Positions 25,406 to 39,197 of a DNA stretch of 64,000 bases are shown in pieces; the first letter of the stretch is position 1, and each line of letters opens with the position of its first letter. Source of the DNA: Sindora glabra (Eukaryota > Streptophyta > Magnoliopsida > Fabales > Fabaceae); NCBI GenBank assembly GCA_020226215.1, contig CM035225.1, positions 11,481,868 through 11,545,867 of the forward strand, given 5' to 3'. The notes beneath the pieces are model-generated. The model ran no database searches, was not told the DNA's origin, and saw only the letters and a program-made list of their open reading frames with translations. Made by a program: the position numbers and the translations under genes.

Positions 25406-25451
<46 letters not shown>

Positions 25452-27372
25452 GGGATAAAAATGAAATTTGAGTAAAAATGGGAAAGTTGCATTTTTACCA
25501 TTTTTCCTATACAAGAAGGCAAAGGGCTGGTGGGAATCGACATTCCTACTTACAACATACACATGGTATTAAGATAGAGAATTTGTTCAATAATTTTTTT
25601 TTCCTTTTTCAATTTGTCGTATAGAGATTAAATATATGTGTAGCATAGCTTTCGTAGTCGTTTTGAACTTAATTAATCATCTAATTTATTTTAAAAAAAA
25701 TTTAATTATAAGTGAATTTATTTTATGTTTGATGAGCCTTCAGAATTAATTTGTTAACAAGTGTATCTTCGATTCTGGGAATCATTTATCATTTATCATG
25801 CAGAAATCATCATTGGAACAAAAGTCAGACGCTCAAAACATGAATTATCGAGCAAACATTCCTCCAAATATTATATCTCAGAGCAATCAGATACATCTTC
25901 TAGCCTTCATTTATTTTGTTCATTTGTTCTATTAAAAATATTTTTTAAAAAAATTTATCATTTATCTGTAATTATAATTACAAATATATAAGAAAATGGA
26001 AACTATTTTTATTTATTAAAAGTTATATATAGAAAATGTGATGGAAAACAAAATTTATTTTTTAAAAATAAAAATCAATCAATTCTTTTATGAAAAATAC
26101 TAAAGGCACCAAAAATGAGTTTTGAATATTCTATATTTATTGGATTAAACTTTATAAATTTATCTTATCATTCTCTATTTAATAACAATTATCAATTTTT
26201 TTTTGAAATTCAATTTCTGATCCCATTTTCATTGCACATAATATTACTCTTCTTTGATTATTGACATTATATATTGCTTTATTAATTAAAAATTATATAT
26301 ATTGTGACATATAAATCATTTACTTTTACATAAACAAATAAGATATTTTTATGAAAATATCTTTTAATAAAAAAACAAAGCTTTAATCCTTTCTCCTTAC
26401 GAATCATGTATATTAGAATTAGTAGCCTCCACAACCATATAAAAGAGTGTTATAAATGAGGTTAAGTTTTATTAATTATTGTAACTATTGCATATTATGA
26501 TTGTAGTTAAATCTTATTAATTATTATAACCACTACACATTAAGTATATTAAATTATTTATTTATTTATTAAATAATCATGACTATAATTGTATAACTCT
26601 TATATTAAGGTCACATTAAAGTGGATCATACTTATTAATCAAGATTAAGGTAATTTTCATATTTCTTTCATAGGAGAAATGAATAATTTTAACACTTAAG
26701 GGGTATCACTTGAAAATAATGGAATAAAGTTTCTTAATTTAATAGAAAAAGTTGAAGTTTAATGACTCTTTGATGAGTTAAGTCATTTAAAGCTCTATAT
26801 AAAATGCTCTTGGTCCTTGTCTTTACTCACCATACCAAAAAACCACTAACATCACAAGTTGAAGATGAGTTAGATAAGAGAGGTTCTTGTCACCTAATAT
26901 TAATATTAGACTAATAATAAGAGCAAAAGGATAGAAGATCATTGTGCTAATTTTATTCTAACCTTGTCCTCCTTTATTTTCTTACAAGTTTTGCCTAAGT
27001 TTCCAATTCCTATGGCTCAAGATATATCTTCAACTTATATGGTTACTTAGTTTATGAAGATGAGAAGATAATAAGGTATTTGTTTAATCTACTTGTGCAA
27101 AATTAATTGTTATAATTGTTTAATAGTATTTATAAATTATAACATACCTCATATCTATGGCTATTTATTCTTAAAAATTTTTCTAACAATGTACGCATGT
27201 GCTTTCCAAGCTTAGCTCCATAACTATTTTTTTTTTCATATATACAATTTAGTTTGTTAAAGTTAGAGCATTATAGTAGGCTAGGCAAATTCTTACATGA
27301 GAAATTCTTGTATACTCCAATTAAAACATAACACATGTCCATACTCTCCATCAAATGAAGAAAAGGTAGTTA
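24741..27372. other. Intergenic, no gene seen
   Basis: Very AT-rich. It contains an (AT)n run of about 40 bp at 25409-25448. No convincing gene; the plus-strand frame at 25761-25991 has biased composition and no recognisable protein. Confidence 0.5.
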
Positions 27373-27745
27373 CACTATTACAAAATACCTAATTGATGTT
27401 AAGTGTTTAGGGGATTACATATCGAAAAATAACTAATGTGTAACCAAGCATTGTAATATATATGGTTTTAATATTGATTTTAAATATGACAATAATGTTA
27501 GTTTTTATTTAAAAAAATTGATGTCATTGATGATTTTATATTCTTCAAAAATAACATTAAATGTCACTTTTTTTTCCAAAAAATTGATATTTAATTATCA
27601 TAATATCATATTAGTTAATTTAAATAATTGATGTGATATGTCCCACCCACTCTTACCTAACCAAACCCTAGCTTCCGCCTTGACCTCGAGTTCCTTACTC
27701 TCTTATCTTAAACACTAATCTTATCCTCATATTCCTTATTCCCTT
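27373..27745 (+). mobile_element. CACTA-type transposon terminus (left-hand orientation)
   Basis: It begins CACTATTACAAAATA. Over about 370 bp it matches the reverse complement of 49400-49778, which begins CACTACAGAATAG. Shared landmarks in the same order are AAGTG-TTTA, AACATTAAATG, AATTGATRTTTAAT, AATAATTG, CCCACCC and AACCCTA. Both outer flanks read GTTA (27369-27372 and 49779-49782). CACTA elements normally make 3-bp duplications, so the 4-bp match may be a duplication plus one chance base. Confidence 0.6.
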
Positions 27746-28125
27746 ATTCTTTTTTATTTTGCTTTATTTCAAACCAGATATAGAAAGCTAATATCTTCTA
27801 CTAGAGAATCTTAATTTAAACAACTTAAAGAATAAATTGAATAATAAAAAATTAAAATAGTGAAAAATTTGAAAACAATGAAAGGTTCTATACAATATCA
27901 CAATTAAAGATGGATATAATACCTCAAATAGTGAAAGGTTATATACAATACCCTATCCTCATGTTTCTCACTCCCCCATCCTCTTTATTTCCTTTCTAGT
28001 TTAAACTAGATATAGAAAGTCAATATCTCTTATTAGAGAATCTCAATTTAAATAACTTTAAAGAATAAATTGAATAACAAAGAATTAAGAATAGTGAAAC
28101 ATTGTATGCAATACCCTAATTAAAG
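27722..28125. repeat. 232-bp tandem duplication
   Basis: TATCCTCAT at 27722 and 27954 each open a similar run: an AGATATAGAAAG block, then a diverged ...TTAGAGAATCT... block, then AAAGAATAAATTGAATAA. The second copy is shorter (about 170 bp). Confidence 0.75.
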
Positions 28126-28966
28126 ATAGGTGCTTTATTAACTCTATCTTGATACTTGTAGTTCAATATGTGACGTTTGCATTACACTTTTTCATATGAA
28201 TAAATAGTAGGTAATATCATAGAATGTCAAAGAAGATGAATGAGATCAAATTTTTTACTTATGCAAATCTATCAAAGTTACATAAAAAATGATGGCAAAT
28301 GAAATAGAATTGAATAGGAAACCATAAACTAAATTGCAAGAATAAGTACTAAAAAAAAATCACATTTATATTCTATGCTTTCTTAATAAGTGTTAAATCT
28401 TATATATTTATCACAAACTAATTAAGCTTTAGTCATACAAAATAATTAGTAAGAAAAAATATAAAATCAAAAAGATTATTTTAAGGTTGGAAGAAGAGCA
28501 TACTTCATTAGATAGAAAATCATTTTAGGGTTGGAAGAGCTTTGAAATGAATTTTGCAAATGATACATCATGCTCTACTCTTTTTGCTTTCAATTTGAGC
28601 CATGTTTTAACCTTTTCATTTTCAATTTACACTTGTGGCTTAAGTTTCTACCTTATTTACTATAAAAAATTGATATCTAAAACTAATATTACATGTTGGT
28701 TTGGAAAACACCGTCATCTTTAGTACAATGACATCATCTTATTAAGTAATATTTAACATCAATTACCACAAAAAACTAACATCATATTAAATGAATGTCT
28801 TTTATTAAAAAATAATTTTTTTCTTTTTGTTTTAGCAATTTTTTCCATAATCATTTTAGCACAATTCCATAACCTTTCCAAAATTATTCTAGAATGGTCA
28901 AATACAATAAGTATGTACATCAAAATAAAATTAATTCATTATAAACATAATATGCATTAGAATTTA

Positions 28967-29016
<50 letters not shown>

Positions 29017-30915
29017 TTGGTATCTAAAACATAACTTACTTTAACTAGAATTAGTAGTATTAATTTTTTTTGCATTATTACATTTTTATTATACAACCAA
29101 ATAGATTAATAACAAATTAAATGTTAATGGAATAAATAAGAATGGTGACAATCTATTACAAAAATATGCATGTTAAAGTTTGTTATGAGCCTTTGAGTGC
29201 TCTTGTTTTTCTATATGAGAATGGCTATGTCGCTTACTTTATATGTATCAAAGTTGGACATAGTACATAGTAAGCAACATGTTGATTCTCACATTGAAAC
29301 ATTAAGAGCATTTAAAACCTATAGCAAACGAAGCAATTAAGTACAAGTACCAGGTGGAATATAAGGATAACATATGCCATTAACACCACATAATTAGAAA
29401 TATTTTAAATTTTATGATCATGAAAACCACATCAAACTATCGATATCGTGTGCTCATGACCATCTACTTAAGTGTAAAACATAGTCATAATTTGATGTGA
29501 TGATCATGACTATTACAAATGGCTTTTGATATTGAGATGAAGGGTGCAAATGGTAGTATTCAATATTAAGAAGAAATTAAATCTCCCAAAGTTCCTTTCA
29601 AAAACTTGTATCTATACTTTAGCCATGAACATAAACATTTAACAAAGAATTTGGAAAGATTCTTATCCAAAGTCCATCCAAATGCTTTATAGAATTCTAT
29701 TGTTTATAGTCAAAGTATGGACATAAGTTCTTAGAAGGAGCTAATTAATTCTAGTTTCTTTTAAAAGCAGTAGTTTTTGGAATCCATTAATAGATAAGGC
29801 TTTCAAGATGAACAATGTAGACCATAGTATTAACATTACGTAGACTATTGAGAAAATCTAGAAACATTTTAGGGTTCCTTCTAAGGTATGGCTATAAGTT
29901 CTTATAAAAAATCTTAAAAGTTGCTTAAACCTTCCAAATAGCCATGGCAATATTGAATACAAGATTTATGACTCCAACTTAGATGCCTTTTTCTTTATGG
30001 AGAGAGATTTACCTTAAAAGATCATCGATTTATTAGTAGGGAGAACTCTATTTATAGGCTAAGAGTAAAATAATAGAATGTTAATTATTAATTTAAAACC
30101 ACCATTATAGGTTTGTCCATATGAATTAGTGTGATGACTTAAAACATTAATTAAATACTAAAATAATATATAAATTATTGATGAACTATCATGTCAATTG
30201 CAAAGGATATACATGAGGTGTAAACTATTGATGAACTATCATGTTGTTCATGTAGTCATCTTCAATTTCATTCACTTAGATTTCTTCATAAATGTCATTT
30301 ATTTAGATATTTTTAGTTTCATTAATTCAAACTTCTTCATAAATGACATTTATTTAGAGGTTTTCAAAATTTAAGGAAATACCATCCTGTTAGATGTTAG
30401 TTAATCCCACAATCGATATTTTTCTATTTGTCATTTCCTTAGCAAAAGTCTTTCAATTATTATAGATTTTTGCTATGTAAGCAACCAAAAATAAAAAGGA
30501 AGTTATTTTTGAGCCAATTTAACATAGAATGTTATACTTGTTTTGATAAGTCTTCTTTTAGTTAATCTATGCAATTCAAATACTTATGATAGAATTTTAA
30601 GGTAAAAATAACTTATAGATAAGTAAAAAGAATCAATTCTATAAATTTATACAATTTTAATTACCATTACTCTATTCGTAATGAAAATATAAATAGATGA
30701 GTAAAAAAAATAATATTTATAAAATTTATACAAAATAATTACACTAAATTATCAATAAACAAAAATGCACATCTACATGAATACAAAAGCATAATAGTAA
30801 AATTACTATGTATCAAAATTTTTATTCTCGATGTAAACTCTAACATTGTTACTCAAATTTTATTGATTTGTATATTATAGGGATATGAAAATGGAATGAG
30901 AATACAGAAGAATCA
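28126..30915. other. Gene-free repeat-derived DNA
   Basis: Contains an (AT)n run of about 44 bp at 28969-29012. A stretch near 28660-28790 is rich in short inverted words of the kind seen in CACTA subterminal regions (ACATCAATTA, AACATCATATTA). Small direct repeats lie near 30180-30360 (TATTGATGAACTATCATGT twice, CTTCATAAATG twice). No gene recognised. Confidence 0.45.
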
Positions 30916-30919
30916 TGTA

Positions 30920-31125
30920 TCAAATTATCATTTACTAGTTCTTCCATTCCATTTTTACTTTATAGGAAATGAAAAAGTATATAATGAGAAAGAACTGAAG
31001 GTTAAGGTTATCCTATTGTATTAAATTATCATTTATAAGTTCTTTCATTCCACTTTTATTCCATGGAAAACGAAAAAGCTTATAATGAGAGAGAACTAAA
31101 GGTTAGGGTTTTTTAATCGTACTCT
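30920..31125. repeat. 101-bp tandem duplication
   Basis: AAATTATCATTTA recurs at 30922 and 31023. Each copy continues through TTCTTxCATTCCA, then TATAATGAGA and GAACTxAAGGTTA. Confidence 0.75.
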
Positions 31126-34100
31126 CTATTGTGAAAGTGGATGATAGAATAATAGAAACACAATGTATTAAAATCATTATACTCAATACAAATTCTAGTT
31201 TATTTTATTTCCCCCATATTAATCACAAGAATATATTGGATACTGTAATAATGAAAGTAGCTGATTAACAAATAGATTTTGAGATAAAATTAAAGAGTGA
31301 GATTTTAGCAATGTTACATATGGAAAGAGAGAGTTAGAGCAAAAATTTATAGGAAAAATAATAAATGTTAGTTATTAAATAAAATCGATGGTCTATGCTT
31401 TTATGCTTTTTAATGGAACTCCTGAAATACCTTTTAGATGATAGTTTCTAAATAAAACTATTGTCTTATACTTTTGTAGTTTCCAATGACACTCTTGAAA
31501 TGCTTTTTAGAAGATGATTGTTAACTAAAATTGATGCCCCTATGGTTTTATGATTTCCAAAAATTTTTTTGAGACATCTTTTAAATGATAATTAAATAAA
31601 AATGTCAATGTTTTAAGTTTCTATGCAAAGTTTAGATGTTAGTTATATTATTGCTCAGTGTTTTAAGTTTTCATATAATTTTAAAAATATTATTGTATCA
31701 AAGTAAACATTAATTTTATTTTAAATTAACATCTATCGATCCACATAAATCATCAATTCTATACTAGTATTACAATTTTCAACGTATTGAAAATTACTAT
31801 TCTTAATACATATGGTTTTAACCATCACATAAAGACACTCCTCTCATTTTCATATGAAAATACTTTTTTCACTTGATATGCTCCTATAAACAGTATTAAA
31901 GTTAGTTTGCTAGCACCAGTAATCACTTTAATTAATGAGTACATTTATTATATAGTTAAGAGAGAACGAATAGGGTTAACTTAAATATTTTAAATTAATA
32001 TTTCTCTATTAAAATTATTTAAAATATCCTTTGTTATTTAATTTTCATCTAATTAATAGCATAACTTTTTTCTCTAATTGAAAAAGTGAAAGTTATTAAC
32101 CTTTATATATAAATGTAGAGGTTAGCAATCCTCTCTCTATTTCTCCCCCTTTCTCTCTCTCTCTCTTTATATATATATAGAAAAATACTACTTGTACTTT
32201 CCTTTTTAAGAGTAAGCATTCATTCCCCTTAAATAGATAACAGGATCCATAGAATTATGGATTGTATAATCTAAAAGGAAAGAATGAGTAGTGAGTGAAT
32301 GTTAACCTATGAGAAGAGAGTAATGAGTAAATATTGAAGAGAGAGAGTATCATTACTCATATATATATATATATATGTATATGTATATATGTATGCATGT
32401 AGGTATGTATGTAAGGCATAATAAGTAAGAGAGGTATTTTTATGTGAGAATGAGATAGCTAAATCATGGCCATCATATCTAGAATTGAAGGGCTATAAGT
32501 AAAATATAAACTCATATCACTTTTTTAAAGTGATATGTGATCTTTTTAAGTGATTATTTAATGTTTAATTATATTTGAATCATGACCATCAATGCAACAT
32601 CTTATAGTCACAATTCACTCCTTTCATCTCTTACATAAAAATATGCATATCACTTGAAGCATAATATTTCTAATAAAATTTATAAATAAAAATAGACAAT
32701 GTATACTTTTTAAATGTTCAATGTCATAAAACTAATAGATTAATAATTTTAACAATATTTGTCAAGTAATTTAAAGTTCACAACACAAAATAATTAATAT
32801 AAGTAAAAGATAATCAACATAGTATTGTTCAATTAATTCCATTTTAAATTTAAATTTTGATGATAACATATTATTTTAAATGTGTTTAATTTGTGAAAAG
32901 ATATGAGATAACAAAGTAGAACTAGGAAACACTCAAGGCCTTTGAAGATTTCTTGCTTAGGACTTTATTAGAAAATTTTAAATGTAAAAGATATTTTTTT
33001 GAATTTTTTTGCCTTAGGTTTTAAAATGAAATGTGTTTCTTATTGTATTTTAATTGTTAAAATGTGTTAGAATCAAGTATGGTCATGGAAATTTCAAAAT
33101 GCTTTAAAAAAGGTTCTAAAATGAATTTTATGTGAAATTCTGTTAATAAGAGAGCATACTAGTTGGACTCGTCAATTAATTAATGACCCGATTTAGGCCA
33201 ATATATTAAATTTTACAAAAACCTTGCATGCTAAATCAATTTAGCTTCTCCATGGGTTCACCATAAAGTGAAATTAAAAAAAAAAATTTTAATATTGTTA
33301 AATCTATTTATTGCAATTTTATATTCAAACAATGATTATTTTATGATTCTAATGGGCATTTTCTATTCCAACATAGCTTCAATTGTATCTTGCACTTAGC
33401 CTTGTTCTTATTCAATCCATCTACACTTATATTTCTTGTTTTTCCTTTCTTAGGTGTAAGCTCACAAGAGCTTTAGAGTGTGGTAGTTTTAGGAAGAGAT
33501 GAAATTTTTGGTGTGAGAAATCATAAGAGAGAGATTATATTTTTCTCCAAGAATGTAAGAATGTTAAATTGGAAGGGTTAGTGGTATAACTGTGGAGCTA
33601 AAGTTTGTTCAATTATGGAAAGTAGCCATGCAAATTGGAGTTGATTTCCTTCAATGGTAGAATCATTGTAGATTTGTTTCCTATCCCTCTCTCTATTCTC
33701 TTCATTTCATACTTGTATTATGTTCCTTGCATGTCATATAATTTTTTTTATAATAGTAAGAGTAGTAATCTATTTAACGTATACACACAAAGTCTTGGGT
33801 TTGAATTCTAAACATGATAAAGATTAAAACTTCATTTTTATTAAGGACATTCAATTTTGAAAATCTTTCATATTAGAAAAAGGGTCAAAATCAATTCAAT
33901 CCCTTTTAATGTATCCACTTATAACAAGTATAATATAAGGATAATAACAAAAGAGAAATCAAACACAATGATTTATATTGATTTTCCATTTGCTTTCCAG
34001 TTTCCTGTGCTCATAAGCATTATGACTTTAATGTATTATCTAGTCAAGATTCCAACAAACCTTTCAAAAGCCTTTACAACATCTTTAGGGGTAGAATACT

Positions 34101-35425
34101 CTTTTGACATTCATCATTCAAGAGAACTCCTTAAAGATGTCTCACTCTAACAATTCCCTTAAGATAATTAACTTACCCAAGAATTTTTATTGATCGGAAT
34201 TCCACTTCATATACAATTCAAAAGAAAGATCTAGAATAACTCATAAAAACCTTTTTAAAGAATAAATAAAATATGAAGCACCTAGAATAAAATAATTTCA
34301 CAAACAAAAGTTTAAGTCTCATTTTTTTTTTGTTGTTTTAAGAACTTGTAAATAAAAGTTTTTGTATTTATAGGATTATTGCCTTGAAGAATAAATAGGA
34401 ATATCTTGTAATACAATTAAGAAAATTTTGCCTTAGAGAATAAGAAAGAATACCTTTTGTAATAATTCAAAAGATTTTAATTTAGAGAATTAGAAAATAC
34501 TTTTGTAGCAATTAAAATCATTTGTGATTTTTTTAATTCAAAACTAGCTATTATTAATTTGTGTACTTGATTTTGGACTTAAGTCTAAAAGATTATAACC
34601 TCTTCCTTTTAAACCCATTTTAATCAATTAACTTATTGTTAAAAATATAATTGAGTCTACTATCAAATTGCACTAATTCTATACTCATATATTTTGTATG
34701 TTTTGAAATATTGTAAAAGAATTAGTACAGGTCAACAACATTAGATTGTTAGAAACTAATTCTTAGATTCAAATTGAAAAAGAAATATCTTTTTCATGTC
34801 TAAATCAATGGTAAAGGAAAGGGGTATTTGACCTAAAGCTCCATATTTTTCTTCATATATATTTTAACTCCTTTTAAAATTTTTAAAAATACTTGCCATT
34901 ATAATAAAAAAATGTATTTATGGAATGAGAATAATTTCTATGAGAAATATATAGATACAAATACAAATTTTAATTTCATAGGTATTTTATAATTAAATGT
35001 TGTAAGTGATTTATAATTTAATTTTTTTTGTCTTTTTCTCTTCTTAGCTAAATGTGAACTTTTCTTTTATCATATTATATGTTACAAATAATTTACACAA
35101 GCATATATTTAGTTAATGTTAGTGTGTGTGTTTTAAGAGTCAATCATAAGATAATTATAATAATGCATAATGTATCATATTTTATTTTAGGCAATGCAAT
35201 TATTATATTTTATTTTATTTTAATATTTATGCAATTTATAACTTAATATAATAATTATTCTTGAAATAGTTGTATTATTTCTAAAATGTCCATAATTGAA
35301 TATTATTGTGAAAGGGATAATAATAGTACATCGAAACTATTATGTATAGTGATTAATGATTATGAATTATGGATATGTGATATTAAGTTAATACATAGGT
35401 ACATTATTAGTAAACAAATATACTG
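31126..35425. other. Gene-free, AT-rich
   Basis: Short simple repeats occur near 32145-32180 (CT then AT) and 32358-32410 (AT/GTAT). Frames such as 33857-34150 are composition-driven and match nothing I know. No RNA gene seen. Confidence 0.45.
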
Positions 35426-35429
35426 GACT

Positions 35430-35870
35430 GACTTACTATGAGAATATTACATGAATTGTTTTGTGTCATTAGCTATTCTCATGTGATCATAGTGTACATA
35501 GTCTTTTGACCTAAAGTCACCACGGTTCTCTATACGAGGAGTCATACATTTTAATGCCGTCCCATATCACTTTTAATTGGTATAACATGTAGGGCGTTAA
35601 CTGAGTATGTCACAAATTATACAGAGAGATTTAAGTGATGTAGATGAGATTTCATTCCTCCTGTATAGAAGTGATATCCTTGGGCTTCTTGATTGAGTAA
35701 GACTAAGAAATGCACGGTCGTGTTTAAATAGATCAATATGTGATATTAAATATTTGTTTAAGTTAGTTTACTCAGTATTAAGAAATGTAGATTAAACATT
35801 AACAAAGATGACATATTCCATGCCTTTAGTTCGATTTAGATGTCATTACAAAAGGGACCATGTTGTAAAA
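35430..35870. repeat. Dispersed-repeat-like segment of distinct composition
   Basis: This stretch is less AT-rich than its flanks and reads as continuous ancestral sequence (for example TAGGGCGTTAACTGAGTATG, then GTGATATCCTTGGGCTTCTT and GATTGAGTAAGACTAAGAAA). The style resembles non-coding parts of plant retroelements, but I cannot assign a family or find ends. Confidence 0.3.
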
Positions 35871-36115
35871 AAGTGTTGTTCATATATTAGGTAAATGTTG
35901 AATTATAGACATTTTATGTCAAATCATAGATATTTTTATTACTTGGGTGGTAATAATATATCGTTAAATGCTGCTCATTGTCTATGTTCCACAAATAAGT
36001 TATTGCCAACATAGTAAGAATTTACAGGGTTACAGAAAAAGAATAGGAATGAGACCATAATTAATTAAGCTTTAGTTGGATGAAAATCTTATTAATTGGG
36101 CCTGTTATTTAATGC

Positions 36116-36117
<2 letters not shown>

Positions 36118-36147
<30 letters not shown>
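36118..36147. repeat. (AT)n microsatellite
   Basis: About 15 AT dinucleotides, followed by a run of near-duplicate ATTATATAATAT words to about 36310. Confidence 0.85.
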
Positions 36148-36151
<4 letters not shown>

Positions 36152-36666
36152 GAATAATATATATTATTTGCGTAATATATAGTATATTATATGATATTAT
36201 ATAATATAAAGTAATATTAGATAATTATGCCATTTAATATTAGATAATTATATTATGGGATAATGTTGTTATTTAATAATATTTAGTTATTAATATTAAA
36301 GTAATATTAGATAATTAATAGATAAGTCCTATCTCTTTTTACTCTTAACATGATAGGGATAAAGTTTTGGTGGTTGAATGAAATTAAAAAAAAGGAGGTG
36401 GTTTCTTAGTAAGATTAGGAAAGCGACATGCCTTTAATTTTATAAAGGAGCTTGAAGGCGTCACTTCTTTTTAAGAGAAATATGAACTATCACCAGAAAA
36501 ATTGTTCAAAAACCTTAGTCCCATGTGAGAGAAATGTTTTTTAGTAGATTCATGGAGGTTGAGAAATTGTTATTTACTCCGTATGTATACCGTAGAGATA
36601 CCATCACTTGATTGTACTTGTGATTCATAGTCTATACTCAAAGAGACAATTTTTGTACTATTGATC

Positions 36667-36880
36667 TATGTCCTTATGCATTATTTTTGGAAGGTTTCAC
36701 AATTTTTTTTGAAATTCTATTGTGCTTAAATATATGAAACAAAATATTTACATACAAAATACTATGTCCCTAAGCATTGTTTTGAGAAGGTTTCACAATT
36801 CTTTTTGAAATTATGCTATACTTAAATATATGTGAAATCTAATAGTTGAAACAAAATATTTACATACAAAATATTTTTCT
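36667..36880. repeat. 96-bp tandem duplication
   Basis: TATGTCC at 36667 and 36763 each open the series GCATT-TTTTG, AAGGTTTCACAATT, TTTTTGAAATT and CTTAAATATATG, ending AAATATTTACATACAAAATA. The second copy has a short insertion before its end. Confidence 0.8.
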
Positions 36881-38250
36881 AACTTCGGTCCAAATCTAAT
36901 AATTTTTGTAAAAAGTTATTATTTGCATTACACATGATATAATTGCACCTTGAAATTACTATTTGCTATCCATTTTGATTTTATTATTCTAAGTTTTTAT
37001 AATAAAACCTTTATATATGTATATATATACATATTAACCATTTTATTAAATTAATTATCTCTTGGTAAATTTTATAGATCTTTATATATTTTTTTTAAAG
37101 CATAAATAACTTTTATGTCACGATGTTTATTAATAAACTTCTATAAATTTGTTCAATGTTTCATAATTTTAAATTTTTTAAAAAAATTATAACATTTCGC
37201 ATCCAAATTATAAAAAAATACAATAATTGTAATTTTTTTTTAGTATGCATCCAAACAAGCCTATTTACCGTTGGCTCCTCTAAGCCAAACTTCCAGGCTT
37301 TACCGTTGATTTTAATCGTTTTAGGCAAATTAATCACTTGTCCATAAGAAGAGGTTTTTTATTCTATTTTAATATGAGACAAGTTTTACAATTATTATCT
37401 AAATATTTATTGAATTATGATTGAAAAAAATGACCAAATGTGAAAATTGAAAAAAAAAAAACTCGTATGTTATTATCATGTGAAAACATATCTGTGGACT
37501 TATCTTCTTTTATTCAAAACGTTGTCATCAATTTAAGATTATAAAAATAGGTTTGAGTTGTTATGAAAGACTCAATTCAAATAAGGAATTCTAAGTCTAG
37601 GAAAAGTTGTAATTACTGAAATTCTTTGGCTTTGTTAATAGTTTCAAGTTTTTTTTTTTTTTAATCCAATGTTCCTATCATACTTCAATATTTGATGTAT
37701 CTTTTGACTTTCTTCCCTTTTCCTTTTACGCATATACACAACTTACCACAAAAACTAACTATTATCTTATCATATACTAATCAACCATGTAACATAACAT
37801 GTATACAGCACTGAACCCATGCTTGGTAGAGAGAAAAATTATTAGAAAAGAAAGAAAAAATTGAAATTTAGTCAGATGAAAAAATATAAAGAAGAGAAAT
37901 TTTAAGATGTTGATACGATAGATATAGTATTAACCACAAATCATATTATTTTCATTTCTTTTCTTTTTTCCTTTTTCCTAGCAAGTAATGAAAAATTTTG
38001 AAATTCAAAATTTTCTTCTCACTTTCTTCCCTTCCCCCCAGCGGGGGCGGTTAAGCAAAGGTTTAGCATATAAGGAGATACTATATATTGTAATATTTAT
38101 TTATTTTCAGTAAAACTCATCACATAGAAGCTTGAAACTAACCTTTATTCCTATAAAAGCGCTCAACACATTAAATGTAGAACTTCTTAGAAGAACATGG
38201 AACGTAACTATTAGTTGAAGACATTTGGAGGAAAAAAAGAAGACATTTGG
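36881..38250. other. Gene-free, AT-rich
   Basis: It includes a short GC-rich inverted repeat near 38034-38049 (CCCCC-AGC-GGGGG) in otherwise AT-rich DNA. No coding evidence. Confidence 0.45.
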
Positions 38251-38252
38251 AA

Positions 38253-38355
38253 GGACATTGTTTCTGAGTTGACAGTCAAACCGTCACAACAATGTTGATT
38301 TGGAGGGACATTGCTTCTGAGTTGACAGTCAAACCGTCACAACAATCTTGATTTA
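38253..38355. repeat. 53-bp tandem duplication beside the RLP pseudogene
   Basis: The stretch GACATTG-Y-TTCTGAGTTGACAG, then TCAAACCGTCACAACAAT, begins at 38254 and again at 38307. The copies are almost identical. Confidence 0.9.
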
Positions 38356-38899
38356 TGGTTTTCTTTTTCTTCAATGTGAAACGAGCATTTGTCAATTGGA
38401 TCAAATGGGTCCATATCTGCCAATTTTTCTTCGACTGGAATTTACAAGTTTCTTCCATCATAGAAAACCTATTGGAAGTGGGAACATGAAGAAATTTTCA
38501 AAGAGTCAACGATAATTCACATGATAGGAACCATAATTAATCCACAAAGCTGCTCTACATAATTTAGAGCAGACAAAAAGAATGGATGAGGAATTCTGTC
38601 GCTCCTTAAGTTATAGCTTTTCATGATGCTTAGATCAAAGCTATTATAACTGAGATCTACTGACTCTAACATCTTCAATGTTGACATGCTTTTGCGATCT
38701 TCAAAATGATTACTTTGGCCCATCAAGATTAATACTCATCATCATTCATAAGAAAATATAGAACAATATTTATTTATATTTAAAGTCAAGCCTTGCAATC
38801 AAATTATGTTTTACACACTTTCTATTTTTCACTAATTTAATTTCTCTTCTGTTTTTTTAGTCAATCATATTTTTGTCATATTGCAGAGAATAGACACAA

Positions 38900-38930
38900 T
38901 TTTTTGTGGGCTGCAACAGCCCACAAAAAA
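38900..38930. repeat. Perfect 14-bp-arm hairpin
   Basis: The arm TTTTTTGTGGGCTG (38900-38913), a 3-base loop CAA, then CAGCCCACAAAAAA (38917-38930). It opens a GC-richer island of about 240 bp lying between the two pseudogene exons. Confidence 0.9.
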
Positions 38931-39126
38931 AACGCAACCCCAGACAACAACAGCCCAATTCTAATCATGGCCCAACAACACGAGACTCTATACACCTCCT
39001 CCCACGCGCGGGCACAAACTCTCCCCGCACCTCCTCCTTCCTTACTTTTACCATGGGACTTACTAAGTATTGGACCATCCACCGTATTTAACGGTGTTCT
39101 ACGTCTGCTAGATTCCTAGCTCACCA

Positions 39127-39197
39127 CCACGTGGGGAGGATTCTGTCAAGTTCTATTCCTCATAAAAATAGAACTCTGAATTCTACTGTATATAAAA
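39127..39197 (+). promoter_or_regulatory. Promoter-like cluster: G-box and TATA box
   Basis: A perfect G-box CCACGTGG (39127-39134) lies 54 bp before TATATAAAA (39189-39197) on the plus strand. The spacing and order suit a plant core promoter, but no gene lies downstream on this strand. It may be the remnant of an inserted element's promoter in the pseudogene intron. Confidence 0.35.

Noticed and set aside
33857..34150. Plus-strand frame of 97 codons
   Set aside because: AT-driven composition and no recognised domain, in a long gene-free stretch.
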